Positions 8,007 to 17,155 of a DNA stretch of 64,000 bases are shown here, in pieces. The position numbers were made by a program, and so were the translations under genes. The number at the start of each line of letters is the position of its first letter. The first letter of the stretch is position 1. The stretch covers positions 62,001-126,000 of the forward strand of contig OZ246946.1 of NCBI GenBank assembly GCA_965232015.1, read 5' to 3'. Source of the DNA: JAJEAO01 sp963667635 (GTDB lineage Bacteria > Acidobacteriota > Vicinamibacteria > Marinacidobacterales > Marinacidobacteraceae). The notes beneath the pieces were generated by a model. The model was not told the DNA's origin, did not search any database, and saw only the letters and a program-made list of their open reading frames with translations.

Positions 8007-9152
8007 ATGCCAGAACCGCGTCCCTCCCGCCTTTCCCGCCGGGCCCTCCTCGCCACCGCCACCGGCCTGAGCGCGGCCGCCCTCCCCGCCTGCGCCGCCC
8101 GCCCGTCGCCCCCGGCCCCGGAACCACCGACCGCGCCCGCCTTCCGACTCCCCAAGGTCCGCGTCTCGCCCGACCGCGTCATCCGGACCGTCGTCGGGCT
8201 CCGCCCCTACCGCCCCGCCGGGTTCCGGGTCGAGCGGGAGGATCTTGGCGGTGGCCGCCTCCTCGTCCACAACTACGGACACGGCGGCGGCGGGGTGACC
8301 CTCTCGTGGGGAAGCGCCTGGCTCGCGGTGGAGGAGCTGCTCGGCGACGAACCGCCCCCGGCCCGGGCGGCGGTGATCGGCTGCGGCGCGGTCGGGCTCG
8401 CCACCGCCCGCCTGCTGCAGCGTCGAGGCGTCGAGGTCACGATCCATGCGAGGGATCTCCCGCCGAACACGACGTCCAACGTCGCCTGCGCGCAATGGTC
8501 CCCGTTCTCGGTCTCTGACGCCCGGGTGGCGACGGACGAGTTCCGGGTCCGGTTCCAGCGCGCCGCCCGGATCGCCTACCGCATCTTCCAGGACATGGTC
8601 GGCCCCCGCTACGGGATCCACTGGCTGCCCAACTATCCGGTGAGCGACTCGCCCTTCGGGGGTTCGGCCGCGGCGGACCCGCTCGCCGATCTCTACCCCG
8701 AGTCGCGCGAGTTCGCCCCCGGAACCCATCCGTTCCCGGCCCGCCACGCCCGCGAGTACCACAGCATGATGATCGAGCCGCCGGTCTATCTGCAGGCGGT
8801 GCTCGACGACTTCCTCCTCGCCGGGGGAGTGGTCCGGATCCGCGAGTTCGGCTCTCTCGACGAGTTCACCAGCCTCCCCGAGCGCCGCGTCGTGAACTGC
8901 ACCGGGATCGGCGCTCGCGCCCTGACCGGCGACGAGGGGCTGGTCCCGCTGAAGGGCCAGCTCACGGTGCTGCTCCCCCAGCCCGAGATCCGCTACATCA
9001 CTCTCGCCGGGGGTCTCTACATGATGCCTCGCGCCGACGGCATCCTCCTCGGCGGCACCCGCGAGCGCGACGTCTGGAGCCTCGAACCGAATCGGGAGGC
9101 GGAGCAGCGCATCCTCGCCGGCCACGCCGACTTCTTCGCCCGCATGGCCTGA
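8007..9152 (+). CDS. Tat-exported FAD-dependent D-amino-acid oxidase
   Basis: The 381-residue protein begins with a twin-arginine signal (SRLSRRALLATATGLSAAAL) ending in a lipobox-like LPAC. It contains the FAD-binding Rossmann motif AVIGCGAVGLATARLLQRRG around residues 125-145 and the D-amino-acid-oxidase signature HNYGHGGGGVTLSWGSA near residue 90, an arrangement in which the signature precedes the Rossmann motif rather than lying at the C-terminus. D-amino-acid oxidases convert D-amino acids to 2-oxo acids with release of ammonia and hydrogen peroxide; export would place this in the periplasm, where D-amino acids from peptidoglycan are met. The start is ATG 8007. Confidence 0.75.
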   Translation: MPEPRPSRLSRRALLATATGLSAAALPACAARPSPPAPEPPTAPAFRLPKVRVSPDRVIRTVVGLRPYRPAGFRVEREDLGGGRLLVHNYGHGGGGVTLSWGSAWLAVEELLGDEPPPARAAVIGCGAVGLATARLLQRRGVEVTIHARDLPPNTTSNVACAQWSPFSVSDARVATDEFRVRFQRAARIAYRIFQDMVGPRYGIHWLPNYPVSDSPFGGSAAADPLADLYPESREFAPGTHPFPARHAREYHSMMIEPPVYLQAVLDDFLLAGGVVRIREFGSLDEFTSLPERRVVNCTGIGARALTGDEGLVPLKGQLTVLLPQPEIRYITLAGGLYMMPRADGILLGGTRERDVWSLEPNREAEQRILAGHADFFARMA

Positions 9153-9185
9153 CGGCGCCCGCCCTGCCGACCCGTCGGCAGGGGG

Positions 9186-9310
9186 GGGCGCCGTTCTATC
9201 GGAACGCCGGACTCCAGTCCCTTGCCGGGCCCCCACCGGGAGAACTGGCGCCGGACTCCAGTCCGGCAATTCCACGCCGGCGCCCGGAACTGCCGGCGCG
9301 CCTTCGCGCC
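9186..9310. repeat. Dispersed repeat cluster
   Basis: One full 44-bp composite unit: the first palindrome half near 9209, the GGGCCCCCACCGGGAG module, then a complete CCGGACTCCAGTCCGG about 44 bp later. It sits between the convergent oxidase and AbiEii-like genes. Confidence 0.85.
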
Positions 9311-9332
9311 TGACGGCGCTCGCTCGCCCGCA

Positions 9333-10037
9333 TCACACCAGCTCCGCCAACCGAAACCCGGGCGCATCGAGCACGGCGTTCTCCACCTCCAACTCCGGGA
9401 TCCCCCCGCGCCACGCCGCCACCGCCCGCTCCAGAGCCCGGCGCCGGGCGTTCGTCAGCGCCCCCTGCGGCGACGGCGCCCTTCCTTCGAACCAGGCGGC
9501 CGCCGCCACCGCGTGCGGAACCGGTTCGCGCTCCGCGTACTGCCGCCCCATCGCCCCGGCGGCTTCTTCGAGGGAGACCCCGCTCCCGATCAACGCCGCA
9601 AGATCCGCCACATCGTTCTCCTCGTGCCGCTGGTGCGCCATCGCCAGCTTCAACCCCGCGAGATCCAGCCGTGACGCGACGCGCGGGCCGGTCGCCGCCG
9701 CCACCGGCAACCGGAGCCGGGGGAAGCGGATCCCGCCGAAGAACGAGAGCAGGACCGCGCCGTCCCGTCCCGCGGCCTCGACCCCGAGCGTGTCCGCCTC
9801 ATCCTGGAGGACGCGGATCGCCCGCATCGGTCGCAGGCGCGCCATCAGCTCCCGCTTCTCGGGGCGACGCAGGGACGCTGAAGAGAAGAAACCGAAGTCC
9901 ACCGATGCCCGGTGTCCGAGGTGGAGGGCGCACGCGGTCCCTCCGTAGAGCACGAACCCGGCGCGCGTGAACCCGAGCGCCGGAAACAGCCGGCGTTGCG
10001 CGAGCGGGAGCGCGCTCAGCCGAAGCGCCAGAGGCAT
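9333..10037 (-). CDS. AbiEii/AbiGii-like nucleotidyltransferase
   Basis: This 234-residue protein carries the AbiEii-type core FVLYGGTACALHLGHRAS followed by VDFGFFSS, the nucleotidyltransferase GG...DxDF-like region; here the second acidic position reads VDFGF rather than DLDF, so activity is uncertain. Further on, the ASRLDLAGLKLAMAHQR segment matches the family's conserved K-containing helix. AbiEii proteins are toxins of type IV toxin-antitoxin or abortive-infection systems. The start ATG 10037 lies 22 bp inside the upstream gene, so the two are translated as a pair. No classical AbiEi winged-helix antitoxin is visible. Confidence 0.65.
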   Translation of the reverse strand: MPLALRLSALPLAQRRLFPALGFTRAGFVLYGGTACALHLGHRASVDFGFFSSASLRRPEKRELMARLRPMRAIRVLQDEADTLGVEAAGRDGAVLLSFFGGIRFPRLRLPVAAATGPRVASRLDLAGLKLAMAHQRHEENDVADLAALIGSGVSLEEAAGAMGRQYAEREPVPHAVAAAAWFEGRAPSPQGALTNARRRALERAVAAWRGGIPELEVENAVLDAPGFRLAELV

Positions 10038-10549
10038 GCGTCGTAACCGAGCCTGGGTCCGCTCGGCAGGGGCGGCCACGGTTGCGCCCGGGGTTCCGGG
10101 GCGTCCGCCGGCAGCGCGCCCGCCGCCTTCATCTCGGTGATCACCGTCGGCGGGGGCCGCCGCGGCGGCTCGCCGTGAAGTCTGAGGTGCCAGTACTTCC
10201 AGAGCCGGGGATGCATGACCCCCGGGCGAGCGTGGTGGAGCGCCACCCGGAACGCGGCCTCGCCGAAGAGTTCCAGCGCCGCGAGCGCCGTCCCGCCCGG
10301 CCCGAGCCCCATGAGGTTCCCGAGGAACGTCACGCCGTCGCGGGACAGGCCCCGCCGATCCTCCGGTGCGCAGCGATGGGTGCTCCGCGCTTCCAGCCAT
10401 CGGAGCCAATCCCGGTCGGCTGGGGGACAGGTCGTCCCGAGATCGAGCGACGGGCGTTCGGAAGGAGAGGGACACGACTCCGAAGGGTGGATGTAGCGCG
10501 GATCCGCCGTCACATCGCCCGGAGTCCCACGGGTCGCAACTCGTCTCAT
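10016..10549 (-). CDS. Partner protein of the AbiEii-like gene, function unknown
   Basis: A 177-residue frame from ATG 10549 (ATG 10561 is also possible) overlaps the AbiEii-like gene by 22 bp. The N-terminal third is Pro/Ser-rich; the middle (FLGNLMGLGPGG, ALELFGEAAFRVALHH, PRLWKYWHLRLHG) is helical and resembles the small helical proteins (DUF6922-like) often found immediately upstream of AbiEii-type genes. If so, it is the cognate antitoxin or a regulatory partner. The resemblance is from pattern only and weak. Confidence 0.5.
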   Translation of the reverse strand: MRRVATRGTPGDVTADPRYIHPSESCPSPSERPSLDLGTTCPPADRDWLRWLEARSTHRCAPEDRRGLSRDGVTFLGNLMGLGPGGTALAALELFGEAAFRVALHHARPGVMHPRLWKYWHLRLHGEPPRRPPPTVITEMKAAGALPADAPEPRAQPWPPLPSGPRLGYDACLWRFG

Positions 10550-10881
10550 CGCTCCCCGCATCCTACGCCGGGAGCCCAACGCCCGCTCCCGGAATCCGCA
10601 ACCGATCCGAATTTTCGGATGCACACTCGATTCCACACCTCTCCGTCCCGGCCCCAAGTCCATGGTTTTTCGCTCATCGAGCCCCGCCCACGCGCTGCGG
10701 CGCGGTCCTTGCCTCAGGTGAGGCTGCGCCCGGTCTCTCGGGACGGGCCATGTGGTATCTTCCAACCACTTTCATCCATGTACGGCTGCTCCGACCCCCG
10801 CTCATCGGTGGGCCGCCGACCGGCCCGGCGGCGCTTCTGCCGCCCCACAGACTTGTTTCGAAATCCGACCAGGAGGAGTTC
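10550..10881. promoter_or_regulatory. Long leader of the first TonB receptor gene
   Basis: These 332 bp separate divergent genes and must hold promoters for both. An inverted repeat GCCTCA-GG-TGAGGC lies near 10711-10724, and the receptor gene has a clear ribosome site AGGAGGAG ending six bases before its ATG. No convincing -35/-10 pair was found. Confidence 0.35.
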
Positions 10882-13800
10882 ATGAGGTCTTTGCTCACTA
10901 GAACGGCCGCGGTGCTGGCCGTCCTGGGGGTCGCTTCGGGCGCCTTTGCCCAGACGTTCCAGGGCAGCATCCGCGGCACCATCCGCGACGCTGACGGCGG
11001 TGTACTTCCCGGCGTCACCGTCACCATCCAGAACGAGGACACCGGCACCTCCCGGAGCGCCGTCTCGAGCGCTGTCGGCGAGTACGTCTTCGCCAACGTC
11101 CAGCCTGCGACCTACACCCTTCGCGCCGAGCTGAGCGGCTTCGCTCCCTCGGTGAGCGAGGGGCTCATCGTGGGCGTTTCCTCGGCGGTCCTGAACGACC
11201 TCACGCTGACGGTCGGCGGCATCGAGGAGACGGTCACCGTCACCGCCGAGAGCCCGCTGATCGAGACCGCGACCGCCTCGGTGGCGTCCGCGGTCAGCCG
11301 CGCCGAGCTGGAGGTCCTCCCGACCCCCGGCCGGAACGTGTTCATCCTCGCGGTGGGCACTCCGAACGTGGTCCACACCGGCGACCCGGTATGGGTGAAG
11401 CAGTCCGACCAGACGAACTCCTCCCTGCTCTCGCTCGGCGGAGGCCCGCTCCGCGGGAACAACTACACCGTTGACGGCGTCGCGACGACCGACCTCCGGA
11501 ACCGCTCAGCGATCATCCCGATCTTCGACGCGGTTCAGGAGATGAAGGTCCAGGTCAACACCTATGACGCCGAGATGGGCCGCACCGGCGGCGGGGTCTT
11601 CAACGTGATCGCCCGCAGCGGGACGAACAACTGGGCCGGAAGCGGCGCCTACCAGCACCGTCCGGGCACGATGAACACCTGGGCGCGCGCGCTCCCCTAT
11701 ACCGACCAGTTGCGCGCCGACAGCGATGCTTCCGCTGAATTCGCCGATCGTCCCTTCAAGCTCGGGAACGGCTCCTTCGGCGGCCCGATCCTGACCGACC
11801 GGACGTTCTTCTGGGTCGCGGCTGAAGGATTCAAGGATCTCCTCGCCAGCAACACCGAGGTCATCATCCCGACCGCCGCCGAGGCGAGCGGCGACTTCTC
11901 CGCGAGCGGGACCACGATCTACAACCCGTACGACCTCGACGCGAACGGGAATCGGATGCCGTTCCCCGGGAACCGGATCCCCTCGAACATGATCGACCCG
12001 GCCGGCCGCGCCCTCGCTGGACTCCTGACGAACCTCGGCCCCGGCGGCCCGGTCGCCTCCTCGGGCGCCCAGACCACGACGGCGTTTCAGGGTGACCTGA
12101 ACCTGGCGCACACCTTCTCCGATACCTGGCAGTCCTCGCTGACCTATCTCTACTACACGTCGAAGGAAGGCGCTTTCCAGCAGTACACCAACCTGATCGG
12201 ATCCCTGCCCGAGTACGGGATCGGCGCCGCCGACCTGCTTCGGGATGTGCATGTCGTCGCCTTGAACAACACGTTCGTCGTCGGCGACGCCTCGGTGCTG
12301 AACCTGCGCTACGGCCAGACGTACTTCAACGACTCAGTCATCAACCCCGAATACACCGCCGACCAGATCCGCGGTGAGCTCGGTGTTCAGGGCGGGTTCG
12401 TGGACCAGATCTACGCCCAGGACGGCTATGTCGGGCAGTTCCCCGGGATCACGATCTCGAACTTCGGCGACGGCGGTTCGACGCACGGCTCCTGGGACAA
12501 CACCGACACCCAGTGGTGGTCGCGTGAGGTCAGCGGCACCTACACCCGCTTCCTCGGCAACCACACCGTGAAGGTCGGGGGTCAATGGCGGCGCATCGGC
12601 CTCCACGCCGCGGCCTTCGGCAACGGCTTCAACCTTGGTTTCGCGCAGAAGTTCACCCAGGGTCCCGATCCGACCTCTCCCGACTCTGGTTCGGGAAGCG
12701 CTCTCGCCGATCTGCTTCTGGGCATTCCGAACTCCGGGAACGCCACCGTCGCTCAGGCGGCGGATGTCTTCGTGGACTATTACGGCGGCTTCGTCCAGGA
12801 CGACTGGCGTCCGAGCGACAACCTCGTCCTGAACCTGGGTCTGCGTCTGGAGCACGAGACCGGCCTCATGGAGGACACAAACGACTTTGCGGTCGGCTGG
12901 GACCGGACCAACCCGTTCCCGACACAGGTCGCGCTGGATTCGAGCCTCGAGGGCTCACTCCCGGGCTTCCCGCTCCGCGGCGGCCTGATGTATGCCGGCA
13001 TCGACGGCAACCCGACGCACCAGTGGGATCCGCCCTCGATGAAGCTGGGGCCCCGCGTGGGCTTCGCCTACACGCTGAACCCCGAGACCGTGGTACGTGG
13101 TGGATACGCCGTGTTCTGGGCGCCTTACGCGATCCCGAGCGGCACGAGCGCTTCGCACCTCGGGACCTACGGCTACACGAACGTCACTTCGCTCGTGACG
13201 AGCTTCGATGATGTCACCCCGCCGGAGGCCACGGCTTCGAACCCCTTCCCGAATGGCATCGAGAATCCGGTGGGGAATGGGAACGGCCGCTTCCAGAACA
13301 TCGGCGGCGATGTGTACTTCAACGAACAGTTCCGCGCCTCCCCCTACATCAACAAGTGGTCGCTCGACCTCCAGCGCGACATCGGGACCGACCTCGCCTT
13401 CAAGGTGGGATACGTGGGCAGCCAGGGCGCTGACCTCGCCATCGGCGGCACGAACAACGCGGTCATCAACATCAACCAGCTCGCCGACCAGTATCTGTCG
13501 CTCGGAGATCGGTTGAACGAGCAGTATCCGAATCCGATGTACGGGCACTCCGAGTTTGGCGCCTTCTCATCGCAGGAGACGCTGCCGCTTGGTCAGTTGC
13601 TGCGTCCCTATCCGCACTTCCGCAACGTGTATGCCCGCCACGTCAGTTCCGGCAAGTCGCTGTACCATTCGGCTCGTGTCGAGTTCGAGAAGCGCTTCCG
13701 CGACAACTGGGGCGCCCGGATCAACTACACGTTCACGAACCACGACGACAACATCTACGAGTCGAACACTCTCCTCGAGAACGAGACCGGCACGATCTAC

Positions 13801-14385
13801 AACACGCCCGACGAGTGCGCTCTCGGAAAGTGCTCGGTGCTCGACGCCGACTACGGCCCGTCGCGGGTCCACGTGCCGCACCAGATGAACGTCAACGCGA
13901 CGGTGCGTTCCCCGTGGGACGGTCCGATCCTCGGCGGTTGGTCGCTCTCGGTGGTGTCCATCATGCGGAGCGGCTTCCCGCTGGTGGTGACCCAGAACTC
14001 GAACCCGCTCGGGGCCTACGGTTTCGCGAACCAGCGGCCGACCAACGCGAACATCTCCGGTGGCGGGAACCCCCGGGGCAGCCATACGACCTACGTCTCC
14101 GCGGGCTCCGCGACGCCGACCGAGGGATTGACGCTGAGTAACGCGCCCAACACGACCGACGCCGTGCGCAGCCCCGTTCTCATCAACTGGGACTTCTCAC
14201 TCGAGAAGACCGCGCGGATCATGGGTGACGTGAACCTGAACCTCCGGTTCGAGTTCATTGATCTCCTCAACCACGTGAACTGGCGCGGACCGCGGACCGT
14301 GCTGGGTGCCAGCACCTTCGGCAGTATCCCTGGAACCCGCGGGTATCCGAGGACCTTCCAGTTCATGGCGAAGCTCACCTTCTAG
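10882..14385 (+). CDS. Oar-like TonB-dependent outer-membrane receptor (1)
   Basis: This 1167-residue protein starts at ATG 10882 after AGGAGGAG. It has a Sec signal cut after GAFAQ, then a carboxypeptidase-regulatory-like beta-sandwich (about residues 25-105: GSIRGTIRDADGGVLPGVTV, YTLRAELSGF). The plug follows, with GGGPLRGNNYTVDGV and AEMGRTGGGVFNVI, and then a beta-barrel of about 900 residues ending in a terminal Phe (FMAKLTF), the usual BAM recognition end. This architecture is expanded in Acidobacteriota and is used for TonB-driven uptake of large substrates such as glycans or peptides; the substrate cannot be predicted. No TonB box was confidently located. Confidence 0.9.
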   Translation: MRSLLTRTAAVLAVLGVASGAFAQTFQGSIRGTIRDADGGVLPGVTVTIQNEDTGTSRSAVSSAVGEYVFANVQPATYTLRAELSGFAPSVSEGLIVGVSSAVLNDLTLTVGGIEETVTVTAESPLIETATASVASAVSRAELEVLPTPGRNVFILAVGTPNVVHTGDPVWVKQSDQTNSSLLSLGGGPLRGNNYTVDGVATTDLRNRSAIIPIFDAVQEMKVQVNTYDAEMGRTGGGVFNVIARSGTNNWAGSGAYQHRPGTMNTWARALPYTDQLRADSDASAEFADRPFKLGNGSFGGPILTDRTFFWVAAEGFKDLLASNTEVIIPTAAEASGDFSASGTTIYNPYDLDANGNRMPFPGNRIPSNMIDPAGRALAGLLTNLGPGGPVASSGAQTTTAFQGDLNLAHTFSDTWQSSLTYLYYTSKEGAFQQYTNLIGSLPEYGIGAADLLRDVHVVALNNTFVVGDASVLNLRYGQTYFNDSVINPEYTADQIRGELGVQGGFVDQIYAQDGYVGQFPGITISNFGDGGSTHGSWDNTDTQWWSREVSGTYTRFLGNHTVKVGGQWRRIGLHAAAFGNGFNLGFAQKFTQGPDPTSPDSGSGSALADLLLGIPNSGNATVAQAADVFVDYYGGFVQDDWRPSDNLVLNLGLRLEHETGLMEDTNDFAVGWDRTNPFPTQVALDSSLEGSLPGFPLRGGLMYAGIDGNPTHQWDPPSMKLGPRVGFAYTLNPETVVRGGYAVFWAPYAIPSGTSASHLGTYGYTNVTSLVTSFDDVTPPEATASNPFPNGIENPVGNGNGRFQNIGGDVYFNEQFRASPYINKWSLDLQRDIGTDLAFKVGYVGSQGADLAIGGTNNAVININQLADQYLSLGDRLNEQYPNPMYGHSEFGAFSSQETLPLGQLLRPYPHFRNVYARHVSSGKSLYHSARVEFEKRFRDNWGARINYTFTNHDDNIYESNTLLENETGTIYNTPDECALGKCSVLDADYGPSRVHVPHQMNVNATVRSPWDGPILGGWSLSVVSIMRSGFPLVVTQNSNPLGAYGFANQRPTNANISGGGNPRGSHTTYVSAGSATPTEGLTLSNAPNTTDAVRSPVLINWDFSLEKTARIMGDVNLNLRFEFIDLLNHVNWRGPRTVLGASTFGSIPGTRGYPRTFQFMAKLTF

Positions 14386-14397
14386 GCGACCCTCCCC

Positions 14398-14781
14398 GCC
14401 TGTGGAGCGCCGGACTCCAGTCCGGCACTCCCGGCCCCTGGAAACCGGCGCCTCCCACCGGAGGCGCCGGCCACGGGCCACCTCCTATGCAGCGCCGGAG
14501 TCCAGTGCGGCACGGCGCGGCCCAGTTGGACCGCCTCCCTATGGAGCGCGGCTCTCCAGTCCGGCACCGCGCGGCCCAGGTGGACCGCCTCCCTATGGAG
14601 CGCCGGACTCCGCCGGTTCTCCCGGTAGGGGCCCGGCACCGCGGCCGAACCGACCGGTGTATGGAGCGCCACTTTTCCGAGTGGCACGATGGAGCGTCAT
14701 CGGCTGCCGCGCAACGCTGGAACGCTGGAATGACGCACCCTTGCCGGGAGAACCGGTGGAGGCGCCGCTCCATGCCGCCGG
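14398..14781. repeat. Large dispersed repeat cluster
   Basis: The 396-bp gap between convergent genes is almost all repeat: CCGGACTCCAGTCCGG at about 14410, several GGAGCGCCGG and CTATGGAG boxes (14486-14600), GGTTCTCCCGGTAGGGGCC near 14620, and degenerate copies to 14775. The tandem TATGGAGCGC boxes each begin with a spurious ATG. Any terminator for either gene must lie in these palindromes. Confidence 0.85.
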
Positions 14782-16878
14782 CTAACGCATCCGGCGCACC
14801 GGTCCCTCCTCGATCCATGGCCGGCCAGCGCGATAGAGCGCCAGACGCGCGCGCATCGCCTCGCCAGTCTCCCCCTCGGTCTCGTCGGCGCCGAGCGAAC
14901 CCAGAGCCCGCTCCATCGCGCGGACGGCGAGAGCGAAGTCTCCGGCCGCGGCGTGGACCGCGGCGAGGAGGTCCAGAGCGAGCGGCTCCTGGTAGCCGGA
15001 GAAGCCGGCCAGCCGCTCCGCCAACCGGACAGCCTCCGGGACATCCCGAACGGAAACATCCGGATCCAGCGCCAGCAGCCGCGCCAGCGCATCAAGTGCG
15101 GGTGGCCAGTCCGGCGCCATCCGGTGGGCGGTTCCGAGCGCCTCGGCGGCTTCGCGGGTCTCGCGCCGCGCCCGCCGGGTGATCCCGAGCTCGAGCCAGG
15201 CTTCGAGCTCTGCCGGACCCACGGCGGATTCCCCGATCCCCGCGACGGCGGCGAGTCCCGCCTCCAGCGCCGTCTCGAGCCGCCCGGCCTCGCGGTGAGC
15301 CGCCCCGAGGAGCGACAGCACGGCCGGGGACTCCGGTTGGAGCGCCCGGGCCCGCTCGAGCGCCGCGACCGCGTTACCCGAATCGCCGCGAGCGTGGCGC
15401 AGCGCCCCGAGATCGAACCACGCCTGCCCGGCCTCCGGGTCCATTCCGGTGGCGCGCTCCAGCGCCCCGGCGGCCAGATCACCCTCCCCGGTCTGACGCA
15501 GGATCGCCGCCGCCTTGAGGAGTTGGCCGTAATCCGGATCCCGGTCGAGCGCCCGCCGGATGGCGGCGACCGCGGACTCCCCGAGCCCCTGCGCCTGGAG
15601 AAGCTCGCCGAGGGCGATCGCGAGCCGCGCCTCTTTCCGCGGTCGCTGGGGCTGGGCCAGCGCGTTCCGGGTCAGCGCCTCCAGCCACGCGATCTCGGCC
15701 TCCCACTCCCGCGACCCGGGGGACGGCGGCGCGCCCCGGACCCGGATCCAGTGATCGGTGAACCCGGCTCCCGGAAACACCTCCTCGACCGGAGGCATGT
15801 GGCAACCGAGGCAGGCCGAGTCGCGACTCACCCGCTCATAGCGATGCGCCGCCGCCGGGTCGGCGTGACAACCGAGGCAGGTCGCTCTGCTGCGTTGCGC
15901 AACGGCTTCGGCAGACTCGGTGCGGTGGGGGTCGTGGCAGGAGAGGCAGGAGACCGCGCTCTCCGGCGAGGACTCGCGAAAACAGGCGCTCATCATCAGG
16001 CTCGCCCCGGCGTGGCGGACCAGACTCCGGTCCCGACCCAGCACTTCGAGCGGTTCCATGTCGCTCGGGAGCCGGTGGCACTGGCCACAGAAGGCTGCCT
16101 GCTCCGCCGGCGCGAGGGTCCCCGGGTTGAACACCGCGCCACCGGTCCCGTCTTCCCATCCGGCGGCGTGGGCGGCGCCCGGTCCGTGGCACCGTTCGCA
16201 GCGCACCCCCCACTCCGACCCCACGACCGCGGGCGCGCCGTCCTCCCAGTGCACTGCGGTGGCGTGGCAGCCGATGCAGTCTGCCGCGGCCTCGGGCGAG
16301 TCGAGGTCCCCGAGCGGATCGCGGTCGTTCTCCGAGCCCGGCGTCTCGATCCACGTCCCGAGTCCCGCCGACCACGAAACCCGCAGCTCCCGGAGCCCGC
16401 CCCCCGCGGGAAAGTGCACCGGGGTCTCGCCTCGCAACCCCGAGCCGAACACCGCGTGCACCGGGAGTCCGCGCCCCGCGCCCGAGACTCTCAGGACCGC
16501 GTCGCCGTCGGACCCGGCGTAGCGGGGGCGGTCGGGCTTCGCCGCCGCGCTCCGCCACCGGACCGGCAGCTCCAGGCGCTCTGCCGAGAAGAACCGTTCC
16601 ACCGCATCCGGTGTCACCGCCGCGCCGCTCAGCGCCATGGGATGGGCCTCCTGGGCTTCGGCGATCCCGGCGTGGCAACCGGCGCACGTTTCCGCCCCGG
16701 CGAGCCCATCCACCTCTCCCGGCCACCCCAACAGCTCGAGGCCGTCCTTCGGCCCTTCGTACCGCGTGCTCGGGCGCTGCGCCGCCACCGTCGCGGCGAC
16801 CGCGGCGGCAACGACGATGGTGAGCCCGGGGCGGCCCCGCCGGCCAGGTGTCTTCGCCCGGGAACCGCGATCCGTCAT
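14782..16878 (-). CDS. Seven-haem cytochrome c / TPR protein
   Basis: This 698-residue exported protein starts at ATG 16878 and has a signal region ending around VAATVAAQ. The N-terminal half has seven CxxCH haem-binding motifs (CAGCH, CIGCH, CERCH, CGQCH, CLSCH, CLGCH twice), the pattern of cytochrome c-554-like multihaem proteins, so it probably moves electrons in the periplasm. The C-terminal half is TPR-rich (ALGELLQAQGLGESAVAAIR, AWFDLGALRHARGDSGNAVAA), providing a docking surface. Such fusions recur in Planctomycetota and Acidobacteriota. It is divergent from the second TonB receptor. Confidence 0.85.
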   Translation of the reverse strand: MTDRGSRAKTPGRRGRPGLTIVVAAAVAATVAAQRPSTRYEGPKDGLELLGWPGEVDGLAGAETCAGCHAGIAEAQEAHPMALSGAAVTPDAVERFFSAERLELPVRWRSAAAKPDRPRYAGSDGDAVLRVSGAGRGLPVHAVFGSGLRGETPVHFPAGGGLRELRVSWSAGLGTWIETPGSENDRDPLGDLDSPEAAADCIGCHATAVHWEDGAPAVVGSEWGVRCERCHGPGAAHAAGWEDGTGGAVFNPGTLAPAEQAAFCGQCHRLPSDMEPLEVLGRDRSLVRHAGASLMMSACFRESSPESAVSCLSCHDPHRTESAEAVAQRSRATCLGCHADPAAAHRYERVSRDSACLGCHMPPVEEVFPGAGFTDHWIRVRGAPPSPGSREWEAEIAWLEALTRNALAQPQRPRKEARLAIALGELLQAQGLGESAVAAIRRALDRDPDYGQLLKAAAILRQTGEGDLAAGALERATGMDPEAGQAWFDLGALRHARGDSGNAVAALERARALQPESPAVLSLLGAAHREAGRLETALEAGLAAVAGIGESAVGPAELEAWLELGITRRARRETREAAEALGTAHRMAPDWPPALDALARLLALDPDVSVRDVPEAVRLAERLAGFSGYQEPLALDLLAAVHAAAGDFALAVRAMERALGSLGADETEGETGEAMRARLALYRAGRPWIEEGPVRRMR

Positions 16879-17061
16879 CGGTCCGCGAATGTACCCCCGC
16901 CGGCGCGCCCGCCCGGTCCCCGACCCCCGGCGAGGGGCGAGGAGGACGGTGCGAGCGGGGCGAATTGGACTTGCGACGGACGATCCGCATAAGATCGCTT
17001 CAAGGGTTTGGATTTTCCCTCCGAAATGGACGGGATCATCCGAAAGCCGGAGCGTAAGTCG

Positions 17062-17092
17062 TTGACACAGCGACACGTCTCGGGTCCAGAAT
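17062..17092 (+). promoter_or_regulatory. Possible sigma-70-type promoter of TonB receptor 2
   Basis: A perfect TTGACA lies at 17062-17067. The best -10 candidates are TCCAGA (17-bp spacing) or CAGAAT (19-bp spacing), both weak. It is about 65-90 bp upstream of the receptor start, and the gene itself has GAAGGAGG as ribosome site. Only the -35 box is convincing. Confidence 0.35.
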
Positions 17093-17155
17093 CGGCGGTA
17101 CGCCTGTTGCTGCTCCCTTGAACACCACATTTCGTTTCCTGTAGAAGGAGGAACC

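Noticed and set aside
10700..10765. A promoter with TTGCCT and TATCTT for the first TonB receptor
   Set aside because: The two boxes are about 40 bp apart and cannot work together; no better pair was found.
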